58,759 bases of DNA, from assembly GCA_004293285.1 (NCBI GenBank), contig RDYF01000090.1, positions 1 to 58,759 of the forward strand, written 5' to 3'. The position numbers and the translations under genes are program-made. The DNA comes from Verrucomicrobiota bacterium. Its GTDB lineage: Bacteria > Verrucomicrobiota > Verrucomicrobiia > Verrucomicrobiales > Akkermansiaceae. How positions within the stretch are numbered: the stretch's first letter is position 1; each line of letters opens with the position of its first letter. Under the pieces are notes generated by a model. That model worked only from the letters and a program-made list of their open reading frames with translations. It did not search any database and was not told where the DNA came from. This document shows, piece after piece, positions 48,615-57,489 of this stretch.

Positions 48615-49474
48615 TTGGCAGCATCGACTGGCTGCCAAATCACGCGCATGCCTTTTCCGGCTTGGGTCTTTCCGCTGACGAAACAAGCCGTCGCCCAGGC
48701 ATCCGCTGTGGCGGCATCGGCGGCGATGACGGTGACGGCAGACCAATCGCGGATCACTGGCTCGCCGGTCGCAGGATTGATCAGATGCGACACGATTTCG
48801 CCGTTTTTGCCGCGCACGAATTGCCGGTAGTTGCCACTGGTGGCGAGCGCTTGCCGACACAAAGTCACGCGCTGTGAAATCTTTGTGATTGTCGGATCGG
48901 GCGATTCGAGCGCGACTTGCCAAGCCGCATCGCCGGCGATGGTTTCTCCGGCGAGCTGAAACAGGAAATCGCGATAGCCGAGTTCGCGCAGTCGCTCGGC
49001 CACGCGATCGACAGCAAATCCTTTGCCGATGGCGGAAAGATCGATGCCACACCCCGCAGGCGCAAATCCTGCGCGATGCACCGCCGCGCCGACTCGTTCA
49101 TCGAACGCGCCACCTGTCTGACGGCGCAAGCTGGCCGCGAGATCGATCACGCGCAGCAAATCCTTCGTCGCCGGCTTGCCTTGCTGGAATCGCTGCAAAT
49201 CGGAATCGGACCGCCAACTGCTCATGACTTGCTCCCAATGCTCCAAAACACGCGCCACTTCGCCATGCAGGGATGCTTCTGCTACGATCGTCTCGCGCGT
49301 GAGCAAGGTCCACTGACAGCCCATCGCCCGACCCTCGCATCGCTCTGGTCTCGATTGGGCCGATTGAACCAGCCAAGCACCCGACACGAGCAGCAAGATG
49401 CTCCCCACCAGCCACAGCGGCCAACGGGAGGATCGCGTCGACCCCAGATCACGGCTTGTCTGTGCTTTTCTCAT
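48611..49474 (-). CDS. apbE: FAD:protein FMN transferase ApbE
   Basis: Attaches FMN covalently to Thr/Ser of exported flavoproteins. 287 residues from MRKAQTSRDLG, with an N-terminal membrane anchor (WPLWLVGSILLLVSGAWLV). Typical ApbE blocks: GCQWTLLTR, IDLSAIGKGFAVDRVAE, ATSGNYRQF, SHLINPATGEPV and TADAWATACFVSG. Its start overlaps the stop of the FMN-binding membrane protein (ATGA). That protein is the likely substrate, so the pair is functionally matched. Confidence 0.93.
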   Translation of the reverse strand: MRKAQTSRDLGSTRSSRWPLWLVGSILLLVSGAWLVQSAQSRPERCEGRAMGCQWTLLTRETIVAEASLHGEVARVLEHWEQVMSSWRSDSDLQRFQQGKPATKDLLRVIDLAASLRRQTGGAFDERVGAAVHRAGFAPAGCGIDLSAIGKGFAVDRVAERLRELGYRDFLFQLAGETIAGDAAWQVALESPDPTITKISQRVTLCRQALATSGNYRQFVRGKNGEIVSHLINPATGEPVIRDWSAVTVIAADAATADAWATACFVSGKTQAGKGMRVIWQPVDAAN

Positions 49475-51120
49475 GTGCCCGAAAAAATCCACGCCAGAGC
49501 AACCAACAGCAGTGCTATGCCATCGCGGCGTGTCCATCGTCCTGGCGCATGGGTCAAGAATTTCAACAACGCACCCGTCGGACAGCCGTAGTGGCAATAC
49601 GCTTGCGGCAGGAAAATCGCGGCAACAAGGCCCCCGGTAAAGAGGATCGCGGGCAGGAAGGTGACGAAGCCCGTACTCCAGATTTCGAAAGGCTCGGCAT
49701 GAGAAAAAGTCACGGATGCGCCCCACCAAGCCAAACCCCAGAGAATCAGCAAGGTCGTCCATGGCACCAAGGCCATGGCCCGATGCCATCGCGACGGCAG
49801 GGCCCAGCGCTTTTGGGTCAGGCGACCCACCAAACTCTGCGCCGCCCCATGCGGACAAAGATGGGCGCAGTAGACATTTTTTCCCGTAAAGGCGGGCACC
49901 AATAGCGCGATCGCAGTCATGATCAACAGGGGCCCCGCCGGCCAGTCGCGATCGCTGTAGCGCGCCCACTGGATCAATTGATCCTGCCCGAGCATCCAGC
50001 CGAGCGTGAGACCCGCACTCACGGAAAGCACCGCATAGCAGAGTCGCCATGACTTTCCTCCGCGAAATGCCACCACCACCCCGCCGAGCAACCACAGCAA
50101 TCCCAGCGCCTGCTGCCATGGCCAAGCCGACACGGCAGACGTGGTTTGAGCTCGACGCAGCATTTCTTGCACGGTCACGAAAAGCCCATGAGCCGTCATG
50201 CTCGCTCCGCTCACCAAAAGAAATTCTCCATGCTCACGGGCCGCCAGAAGGTCGTCGACACGCACGCCCGCGAAGCTTTTGGCATAGCGCACTTCGTCTT
50301 GCACATCGCCCGCGTAAGGTTGGTTGTCGCGACTATCCCGCAGGCTCACTCCTAACACCTGATCCGCCGTGGGGGTCAGCGCGACGAGCACATCGGCCGC
50401 TCCTTGGAAGCCGCGCGCGGTCACGCCCATGCGTGCGCTACGCAAGAGGAGTCCGACTTTTTCCTCACCCTGCCAAACTTCCCCCACGCCCGCGCGCTCG
50501 GTCGGTCGCAGTTCGCTGGCCTGGGGAAACCACTCTTTCACCTCGGCGAGCTCTACCTCACTCGGGAAAAATTCGGCGGCTTGCTTAGCACCAAAACGAG
50601 CAGCGACCGCACGCGTCATCGCATCGCTGGTGAGCGATGCCCCGCTGACCAGTAGGGGGTCGTCGTGCCGACCCAGCGACGCTTCGCTTTGCCCAACCCA
50701 TTGCGCCCAAAATCGGGAATCGCGACGGACTTTTTCGACGTGCCCCGCAGTATCGGCACTGGCCAGCAAACGTACCGCACGCACCTGACGCGAGGCATCG
50801 AGCATGACCAATAATTCGCTCGGTCCAGCATAGCCGACAATGCCATCGCCCTGCGGCGAGGTGCTGGTGATCCAGCCAAGAACATCGCCTTCTTCACTCT
50901 GCAAAGGAAACCAGCCTTCTTGCGCTGAACCTAGTTGATGAACACCAGTAAAATGCTCGCTGGCAATTTTTTGGTAGAGCGCGAGATCAGGTTTTTGCAC
51001 CACTGCTCGCTGCGACAAACAAGCCATCGCCGCCGCGATCAGCGACAAGCGAAACGCGGCCATCGCCCAGCGCTGCCAGCGGCGTCGATTCGAGGAAATG
51101 ACCGATTGTTTTTCCATCAC
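49471..51120 (-). CDS. FMN-binding, 4Fe-4S membrane redox protein (NosR/RnfG-like)
   Basis: 549 residues. After an N-terminal helix come two FMN-binding-type domains with SGASLTSDAMTRAV and SGASMTAHGLFVTV, which fit the ApbE flavinylation site ([ST]GA[ST]xx[ST] in the first). About six membrane helices follow, with two Cys clusters, CAHLCPHGAAQ and CHYGCPTGALL, as in NosR/NapH-type proteins. This layout suggests electron transfer across or along the inner membrane to covalent flavins outside. It lies 60 bases after ftsZ, same strand, no terminator seen. The electron acceptor is unknown. Confidence 0.82.
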   Translation of the reverse strand: MMEKQSVISSNRRRWQRWAMAAFRLSLIAAAMACLSQRAVVQKPDLALYQKIASEHFTGVHQLGSAQEGWFPLQSEEGDVLGWITSTSPQGDGIVGYAGPSELLVMLDASRQVRAVRLLASADTAGHVEKVRRDSRFWAQWVGQSEASLGRHDDPLLVSGASLTSDAMTRAVAARFGAKQAAEFFPSEVELAEVKEWFPQASELRPTERAGVGEVWQGEEKVGLLLRSARMGVTARGFQGAADVLVALTPTADQVLGVSLRDSRDNQPYAGDVQDEVRYAKSFAGVRVDDLLAAREHGEFLLVSGASMTAHGLFVTVQEMLRRAQTTSAVSAWPWQQALGLLWLLGGVVVAFRGGKSWRLCYAVLSVSAGLTLGWMLGQDQLIQWARYSDRDWPAGPLLIMTAIALLVPAFTGKNVYCAHLCPHGAAQSLVGRLTQKRWALPSRWHRAMALVPWTTLLILWGLAWWGASVTFSHAEPFEIWSTGFVTFLPAILFTGGLVAAIFLPQAYCHYGCPTGALLKFLTHAPGRWTRRDGIALLLVALAWIFSGT

Positions 51121-51180
51121 TTGCCTACGACCGCTCGATCCCGATTCTTACCACCGTCGACAGCAGGAGGAGCGCCTGAC

Positions 51181-52950
51181 TCACTTTTTCTTTTTCCGCA
51201 AAAAGGGCGGAATGTCGAGATTGTCGCCATCTTCAATGGTCGGATCCGTTCCTGCGAATCGACCGAGCTGTTCTTTCTCCAACAACAACTCTTCCTGCAA
51301 ATGCTTGGCGCGGGTTTTCTCGATCATTTTCGAAACCGCAGGCACTGCGCTTTCTTCGGTCGAACGAGCCGCTGACGCCTCTGCTTCGGTCGATTCCTCC
51401 GCAGGGGAGTCTTGCGGAGCGGTCGATGCCGCGCGGGCCGCGCCAAAGATCGGCTTGCGTCCTGGCGTTGCCTGTCGAATCTCCGCCGCAGCAGCCGCTG
51501 CGGGTGAAGGAGTCGCTGCCGCAGGTGCCGAGCCGGGAAGGGCGTTCTTGGGTGGCGGAATCGAACCCGCGAGCTTCGGCGCGGGCAGAGTGGTCGCCGG
51601 TTTGGGTGGGATCAAGGAGGTGAAATCCGCAGGCAAGGCCGACGGCGGCGCTGCCGCAAGCGGCTCGGCAAAGGGCGATGCGATCTTGGGCTCGACCACT
51701 TCAACAGGCGCAATCGGGTCCGCAAAGGCGCTCTTGGATGCGGGAATCGCTGGTACAGCCTCGGGCAGGCTCGACGCAGAAGGCTTTTCTTCCCGAGCCA
51801 CCTCCTGTGTGGCGGCGACAGCAGGTGCAATGTCGAAGGAAAAATTCGACAACACGGGCATCGGCTCGGGCAAGGGAGCGATGACGCTCTCCGCCGCTTC
51901 TTGATCAAAACCAAATCCCTCGGTCGGCTCAAGGATGGGCTTTTCTTCCACCGCTGACGCTTGCGGCTTTTCTTGCAATTTCTCCTCAGGAAGGGAGCTG
52001 ATCAAAGTGATGCTGAGCTGATCGTGCATCGACTCATCGATCGCGGCGCCAAACAACACGTGCGCTTTTTCCGGAACTTGCTTGGTGAGCTTTTGCATCA
52101 GCAGTTCGACTTCGTAAAGGGTCAGGTCGGCTCCCCCGCAAATGTGCACCAGCAGCGATGCGGTTTCACGCAGCAACGCGCCTTTGTCGAGCAACGGACT
52201 AGCCAAGGCATTGGCAAGCGCTTTGGCCGCACGGTCTTTGCCATTCGCCACACCGGAACCGAAGAGGCAGCGCGAACGCGTGGTGCGCAGCGCTGTCATC
52301 AACTCGTCGAGCCCGACATGGATCAGACCAGGACGTGTGACCAAACGAATCACCGCTTTGATGCTATCGGCAATCATCTTGTCGCCCGCTTGAAAGGCCT
52401 CGTGAATGCCTTGCTTGGCGACCACGAGCTCACCCATGCGGTTGTTGTCGAACACCACCAAGGCATTGCTCAATACCGCCAATTCGTTGAGCGAAGTCTG
52501 GGCTTGCTGCCGCCGACGCTCGCCCTCGAAAACGAAGGGCATGGTCGCGAAGACCACCACAAAGGCGTCTTCTTCACGCGCGATTCGACACACCATAGGC
52601 GCTCCGCCAGAACCCGTGCCGCCGCCGAGTCCGACACAGAGAAAGACGATTTTCCGGCCTTTGATCGACATGCGGATTTCGGTTTCCGCTTCTAAAGTCA
52701 CGTTTTTGCCTAGCTCTGGATCGCCGCCGCAACCCAGTCCCTTGGTGAGATTGCGACCGAGCTGAATGCGCTCGCTGGCTACCGAGCCGTTGAGCGTGCG
52801 GACATCGGCATTCAATGCCAAAATCTCGGCACCGTCGAGACCATCGAGCGCGACACGATCCAGCATGTTCGCCCCAGCACCGCCGAGACCGATGATTTTG
52901 ACGTGAGAAGTGGGAATGGTGTGTTGCGTTTCGCGAGGAAATTCAATCAT
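51181..52950 (-). CDS. ftsZ: Cell division protein FtsZ with long C-terminal linker
   Basis: Tubulin-like GTPase that forms the division ring. 589 residues from MIEFPRETQHTIP, against about 380-400 in most bacteria. The GTPase core (residues 15-325) has IIGLGGAGANML and the tubulin signature GLGGGTGSGG at 107-116, slightly different from the usual GGGTGTGA. A Pro/Ala-rich, probably unstructured linker of about 240 residues follows, ending in DNLDIPPFLRKKKK, the conserved tail that binds FtsA. The FtsA gene stops 14 bases upstream. The divergent core and long linker suit Verrucomicrobia. Confidence 0.95.
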   Translation of the reverse strand: MIEFPRETQHTIPTSHVKIIGLGGAGANMLDRVALDGLDGAEILALNADVRTLNGSVASERIQLGRNLTKGLGCGGDPELGKNVTLEAETEIRMSIKGRKIVFLCVGLGGGTGSGGAPMVCRIAREEDAFVVVFATMPFVFEGERRRQQAQTSLNELAVLSNALVVFDNNRMGELVVAKQGIHEAFQAGDKMIADSIKAVIRLVTRPGLIHVGLDELMTALRTTRSRCLFGSGVANGKDRAAKALANALASPLLDKGALLRETASLLVHICGGADLTLYEVELLMQKLTKQVPEKAHVLFGAAIDESMHDQLSITLISSLPEEKLQEKPQASAVEEKPILEPTEGFGFDQEAAESVIAPLPEPMPVLSNFSFDIAPAVAATQEVAREEKPSASSLPEAVPAIPASKSAFADPIAPVEVVEPKIASPFAEPLAAAPPSALPADFTSLIPPKPATTLPAPKLAGSIPPPKNALPGSAPAAATPSPAAAAAAEIRQATPGRKPIFGAARAASTAPQDSPAEESTEAEASAARSTEESAVPAVSKMIEKTRAKHLQEELLLEKEQLGRFAGTDPTIEDGDNLDIPPFLRKKKK

Positions 52951-52964
52951 AAAAGGTTGGGTTG

Positions 52965-54173
52965 TTAGGATTTGCGACCAAAGGGCCAAAACTTGGTGAA
53001 CGGCGACGATGTGCGGCGTTTTTCAATTTCCAGATACTGGGCATAGCGAATCAGCCCCAAGCATGTGATGTATTGCGGGTCTTGGAAGTTGGCTTGCACG
53101 CCACTGATTTCCAAGCGCGTACTAAGATTCACGCTCAAGCCAAAGACTTCTTTGACCAATTGATCCAATCCACGCATCGCACTGCTGCCACCACTGAGAA
53201 TGACTCCCGACCCCACGCGCTCCAACGCGCCCGCCGGAAGCCGCTTTTTGATTAAGTTGAGAATCTCCAGCATGCGCTCGCGGATGATGGCGTTGAGCAA
53301 TTCGCGCTTCACGTCTTGATGCGTGAAACCACTCTCGTCGACTGGAATCTTGATGCCACCGACGTCGTGCGAGGACTCGCCTGAGGCATGACCCTCACGA
53401 ATTTTTAAGGTCTCGGCCCGCGTGAATTGCAGCTCGGTGATCATGTGAATGTCGTTGGTCACGTGCTCACCTCCTAACGCAATGCAGCCACTGGCCGCAA
53501 TCGCTCCGTTCAAATACAGGACGTAGTCGGTCGTCCCGCCGCCGATGTCGATCAAAAGCACGCCACTTTCTTTTTCATCCCGATACAAAGCATACTGCGC
53601 CGCTGCGATGGGCGCGAATACCACGTCATCCACCTCCATGCTCAACTCGCGCACGCACTTGATGCTATTTTGAATCCGCGTACCCAAGCCGTAGACCATG
53701 TGGTAGTCCGATTCAATGGTCTTGCCAAAAAGGCCCACTGGCGGCGCGGTGTGCTCAAAGCCATCGACCCGATAAAGTCGCGGCGATTGATGCACGATTA
53801 CTTGCTCGTCCGTAAGATGAATGCCACGCGCAATCTTTTCGGCCTCTTTCAAATAACCGGCATGAATCTGCTTCTCTCGCTCGGGCAATCGATAGGTGCC
53901 GGTGCTGTTGACCCCCACCAAATGATTCCCTGTGATCGATAGAAACACACTGCCAATCTGCACGTCGCTCGATTCCTCCGCCTTGCGCCGCGCGTCTTCC
54001 ACACAGGCGCGCACTTTGACGTAATCGGAAATCTCCCCCTTGCGCACCCCCGCTGATTTGGCGGTGCCTATGCCGAGGATCTTGACCGACCCATCAACTT
54101 TCACTTCTCCCACCAACATACAAACTTTGCTGGTGCCAATTTCGAGACCTACATGAATTTTCGCGCGTGGCAT
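52965..54173 (-). CDS. ftsA: Cell division protein FtsA
   Basis: Actin-fold protein that tethers FtsZ to the membrane. 402 residues. GLEIGTSKVCMLVGEV at the N-terminus, LLIDIGGGTTDYVLY (phosphate 2) and GVILSGGSSAMRGL (adenosine site) are clear. The 1C subdomain lies between. The C-terminus ends SPFTKFWPFGRKS, a plausible short amphipathic membrane-targeting helix. It lies between ftsQ and ftsZ in the usual order. Confidence 0.96.
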   Translation of the reverse strand: MPRAKIHVGLEIGTSKVCMLVGEVKVDGSVKILGIGTAKSAGVRKGEISDYVKVRACVEDARRKAEESSDVQIGSVFLSITGNHLVGVNSTGTYRLPEREKQIHAGYLKEAEKIARGIHLTDEQVIVHQSPRLYRVDGFEHTAPPVGLFGKTIESDYHMVYGLGTRIQNSIKCVRELSMEVDDVVFAPIAAAQYALYRDEKESGVLLIDIGGGTTDYVLYLNGAIAASGCIALGGEHVTNDIHMITELQFTRAETLKIREGHASGESSHDVGGIKIPVDESGFTHQDVKRELLNAIIRERMLEILNLIKKRLPAGALERVGSGVILSGGSSAMRGLDQLVKEVFGLSVNLSTRLEISGVQANFQDPQYITCLGLIRYAQYLEIEKRRTSSPFTKFWPFGRKS

Positions 54174-54191
54174 AATACGATCAGAGAAACG

Positions 54192-55127
54192 TTAGGGTTG
54201 AGACGAGGATCGCTGATTCCGCGTCGGCGCAGTGGCTGCGGAATTCGGTTGACGCAAAATCACGGGGAGGTTCCTCTCGGGGATTAAGTTGATTTGAGCA
54301 ATTTGCTGTCCTTGATGAGCTGCATGTTTCATCGCAATGACAAAGTTCTCCATCTGCGTTTCATGCGAATCCAAACCAAATAAGGCTTCGGTACCTGTCC
54401 GCGTCCACACTTTGATCGCCCATGGCTTGTCGGGCTGCACGCTGTCGATCCATGGGCCTTGGTCGGGCAGGGTCTTTTCCGCGATTTCTAACAACCGCAA
54501 GGCCCGCCCGAAATACTTGGACTCCACCACCTGCCCCGGCACCAGCAGACTGGCTTCTTCTGCGGCAATGACGATCACAGGCAAGGGCAAAGCTTGCTCG
54601 AACTGTCGCGGCGGACACGGATACAAGCAGCCTGCCCGATCGATCAGATAGCCCTGCTCGCGGGTCCGGGCTTGCATGCCACGCGCATGACATTGCACCC
54701 ACGCAAAGGGCTGTCGCACCTCCAACTCCACACACAAGGTCGCCGGCAATTCCCGCGAGATGCGAGCCTTGATGATCTCTGGCCGCGCTTGCAGGCGCTT
54801 TTCGACATCTCCCAAGGAAATGCCAAAAATGCTCTCTTGTAAGGGAATCTCGCCAATCGTCACGACATCGCCTTCATCGAAGGCGTTGTTGGGCGACAAC
54901 TTGATCACTCGCAATTCATACTCAGGATTTTCTAAAAAATTCTTTTTGCCATAATCCCATATGCCATACCCCGCCGCACCCAGTAGGATGACCAAAAAGA
55001 GCAATTTGAAGGACCACGACATCACCCTGCGGGCACGAATCCACATGATGCGCGGCGTGATAATCTGCGCCTGCAACACCCGCGAACGGTGAGTTAGGTT
55101 AATTTTGGTGGTTCTCCTTTTGGGCAT
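54192..55127 (-). CDS. ftsQ: Cell division protein FtsQ/DivIB
   Basis: Bitopic divisome scaffold. 311 residues: a basic cytoplasmic tail, one membrane helix (LLFLVILLGAAGYGIW), a POTRA-like part (VIKLSPNNAFDEGDVV, ESIFGISLGDVEKRLQARPE) and the beta domain (RELPATLCVELEVRQPFAWV, LIDRAGCLYP). Context between ddl and ftsA supports the call. A Ser/Gln/Thr-rich tail ends the protein. Two bases separate it from the ddl stop. Confidence 0.92.
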   Translation of the reverse strand: MPKRRTTKINLTHRSRVLQAQIITPRIMWIRARRVMSWSFKLLFLVILLGAAGYGIWDYGKKNFLENPEYELRVIKLSPNNAFDEGDVVTIGEIPLQESIFGISLGDVEKRLQARPEIIKARISRELPATLCVELEVRQPFAWVQCHARGMQARTREQGYLIDRAGCLYPCPPRQFEQALPLPVIVIAAEEASLLVPGQVVESKYFGRALRLLEIAEKTLPDQGPWIDSVQPDKPWAIKVWTRTGTEALFGLDSHETQMENFVIAMKHAAHQGQQIAQINLIPERNLPVILRQPNSAATAPTRNQRSSSQP

Positions 55128-55129
55128 CG

Positions 55130-56047
55130 TTACGAACGTAACTTTACTGAAATATCAGCAATCCGTAAACATAAATCCCCAAAAAGGATTCCACGAGCCG
55201 CAGCCGCTTTGGGCAGCAGACTGGTCTCGGTCATCCCCGGTATGGTGTTGGCCTCAAGAACGTAGGGCCGATTCTCCGCATCGAGCAGCACGTCGACCCG
55301 GGAGTACACTTCGACCCCCAGCGCCCGATGCGCCGCAACTGCCGCTTGTTGCACAGCACGCGTCGTCTCTTCGTCGAGATCGGCAGGACAAAAGTAGTCG
55401 CTGCCATCGCCGCCGTTCATCCACGGATATTTGTTGCTCATATCGTAAAATCCACTGCGCGGTGCAATGTGCACGATGGGCAACGCTTCGCCATCGAGCA
55501 CTCCGACAGTCAGCTCTTTGCCCGCGATGTATTGCTCGACTAAGATGTCGTCGCCATACTTCGCCGCATCTTCCATCGCCGGAAGGGCGTCTTTTTCTTC
55601 GAGCACAATGTGCACGCCCACGGAGGAACCCTCGCGCGGTGGCTTGACGACGAATGGCACGGGCATTTGGGGCAAACGCAGCCCTTGACGCAGATCGACA
55701 ATCTCCGCCGCTGGCGTCGGCACTCCCGCCGCCACGAATTTTTCCTTCGCCAGATTTTTGTCGAAGGCCACCCGACTGCTCTCGACACCGGCTCCGGTGT
55801 AGGGAATGCCTTTTTGCTCCAAAATTTTCTGCAATGTGCCGTCTTCACCGAAGGTGCCGTGAATCACGTTGAAACACAGCGCGGTGTTCTCGGGCAAAAC
55901 GAAATCGGGCCCGCTGACGTCGACCGCTACCGCCTGATAACCCAGGTCTTGAAAGGCTTTGACCACCGCCGCCCCCGATGCCAGCGAAACTTTCCGCTCG
56001 GATCCCGGACCACCCATCAGCACTGCTATCAACATGTCTTTGTTCAT
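55130..56047 (-). CDS. ddl: D-alanine--D-alanine ligase
   Basis: ATP-grasp enzyme joining two D-alanines for peptidoglycan. 305 residues from MNKDMLIAVLMGGPGSERKV; an upstream extension to 56113 is not conserved. Blocks: NVIHGTFGEDGTLQ, PYTGAGVESSRVAFDK, FVVKPPREGSSVGVH and VLEANTIPGMTETSLLPKAA. It is the first gene of the leftward division cluster seen here. murB or murC, often upstream, are not adjacent; the next gene to the right lies on the other strand. Confidence 0.95.
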   Translation of the reverse strand: MNKDMLIAVLMGGPGSERKVSLASGAAVVKAFQDLGYQAVAVDVSGPDFVLPENTALCFNVIHGTFGEDGTLQKILEQKGIPYTGAGVESSRVAFDKNLAKEKFVAAGVPTPAAEIVDLRQGLRLPQMPVPFVVKPPREGSSVGVHIVLEEKDALPAMEDAAKYGDDILVEQYIAGKELTVGVLDGEALPIVHIAPRSGFYDMSNKYPWMNGGDGSDYFCPADLDEETTRAVQQAAVAAHRALGVEVYSRVDVLLDAENRPYVLEANTIPGMTETSLLPKAAAARGILFGDLCLRIADISVKLRS

Positions 56048-56257
56048 CTTCTCTCGCCTTGTTGTCGAAATTTTTCCCGTCTTCCACTCCCTGCCTTGCA
56101 CAGAGTGAATCACGTTGCGAGGATGCTAGGCATCGCCCCCGCATCAGGCGAGCAAAAACCATCCACCGCCCCAAGCAGCGTCGCTTTCTCTGCCCTCTTC
56201 CACAGCCTCCAACAAAAAAGGCTTTTTTCTCCGCGCACGAATCGCCACTCTCGCGCC

Positions 56258-57124
56258 ATGAATCCTGCCATCCGCGCCGCCCAAGAGGTCGCTCTCCACC
56301 ACGGCATGACCCCGGATCGATGCGACATCCTCCAAGACGCCCACACGGTCGTGGTGCGCCTCACCGATGACCTTGTCGCCCGCATTGTCACCGATACCAC
56401 CGGCCCGCGCAGCGGCACGACTTGGCTGCAGCGCGAAACCGCCATCGCCGCCCACCTCACGCGACAAGGCGCTCCCATCATTCCCTTGCACCCCAACCTT
56501 CCTCCAGTCGCTCATCTGCATCAAGGCTATGCAATGAATTTCTGGACTTATGTCACCGCCCTCCCCACCGCGCCCGATCCCGACATCATCGGTCGCACCC
56601 TCCACGAGTGCCATCGCGCCCTCGCATCGCTGCCCGAACCATTGCCGACACTCGCCATTGTCGAGGAAAGCCTCACCATCCTCGAACAAGCGGAAGTCCA
56701 ACAAGCCCTCACACCCGCAGAGATCGATCTACTGTCTCACCATTTGCGCTGCTCGCTGCAAGCACTCGGACCTCTGCCACACCAAGCACTGCACGGCGAT
56801 GCACACATGGGCAATCTGCTCATGACCACCCGCGGACTGCTCTGGACCGACTGGGAAGACGCCTTTTCCGGACCCATCGAGTGGGACATCGCGTCCGTCA
56901 TCTGGAATGCCCAGATTCTCGAAGAAGATCACGATTCCGTGGAAAAAATCCTCACATCCTATCAACAACAAGGCGTCGAGATGGATCCCGAAGCCTTACA
57001 GCAATGCCTCATCGCCCGCGCCGCAGTCATGTCCACTTGGTATCCCATCCTCTACCCCCAACCGAATCCCGACCGCCAGCGCAAACTCCAACAACGCCTC
57101 GAATGGCTGAAAGAAAGAGTGTGA
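56258..57124 (+). CDS. Aminoglycoside phosphotransferase-fold small-molecule kinase
   Basis: 288 residues from MNPAIRAAQEVALHHGM. The kinase-like fold is shown by ALHGDAHMGNLLM (catalytic loop, Brenner's motif with Asp) and LLWTDWEDAFSGPIEWDIA (metal-binding DWE replacing DFG). The N-terminal lobe is less clear (TVVVRLTDDLVARIV). This phosphotransferase group includes choline, homoserine and antibiotic kinases; nothing here points to resistance. It is divergent from ddl, and a repeat array follows. Confidence 0.82.
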   Translation: MNPAIRAAQEVALHHGMTPDRCDILQDAHTVVVRLTDDLVARIVTDTTGPRSGTTWLQRETAIAAHLTRQGAPIIPLHPNLPPVAHLHQGYAMNFWTYVTALPTAPDPDIIGRTLHECHRALASLPEPLPTLAIVEESLTILEQAEVQQALTPAEIDLLSHHLRCSLQALGPLPHQALHGDAHMGNLLMTTRGLLWTDWEDAFSGPIEWDIASVIWNAQILEEDHDSVEKILTSYQQQGVEMDPEALQQCLIARAAVMSTWYPILYPQPNPDRQRKLQQRLEWLKERV

Positions 57125-57167
57125 ATGAGACTTGGCAAAACATTGAACACTCCCATCTCCCATCTTC

Positions 57168-57432
57168 CATGTTGACTCAGGCGCGCCACCCGCGCCTTCG
57201 GCCCTGCGGGCCACCTCGCATGCGCTCGTGTCCAAAACGGCTACAAGCCTTCGCCGTTTTTCCATCTTCCATCTTCCATCTTCCATCTTCCATCTTCCCT
57301 CCTTCGTGTCTTCGTGCCTTCGTGTGAGACAATCTCCCATGTTGACTCAGGCGCGCCGCCCGCGCCTTCGGCCCTACGGGCCACCTCGCTTTGCGCTCGT
57401 GTCCAAAACGGCTACAAGCCTTCGCCGTTTTT
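57168..57432. repeat. Intergenic repeat array: two 95-nt hairpin units and short tandem repeats
   Basis: Two near-identical units (57168-57261, 57338-57432) begin CATGTTGACTCAGGCGCGCC and end in an AAAACGGC/GCCGTTTT hairpin with a trailing T-run, so either could terminate transcription. Between them are five copies of the 7-mer CCATCTT (57262-57296) and three imperfect copies of an 8-9-mer CTTCGTGT (57300-57323). Related text (CATCTCCCATCTTCCATG) precedes the first unit. No coding capacity is credible. It fills the space between the kinase and the ABC permease, both of which point into it. Confidence 0.85.
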
Positions 57433-57489
57433 AGACCATCTCTAGTCCTTCGAAGCTCAACGAGCGAAGTAGGATCCATCTCCCAAAAC

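Noticed and set aside
57262..57326. CRISPR-like repeats
   Set aside because: The repeats are 7-9 nt, contiguous and without spacers, so they are microsatellites.
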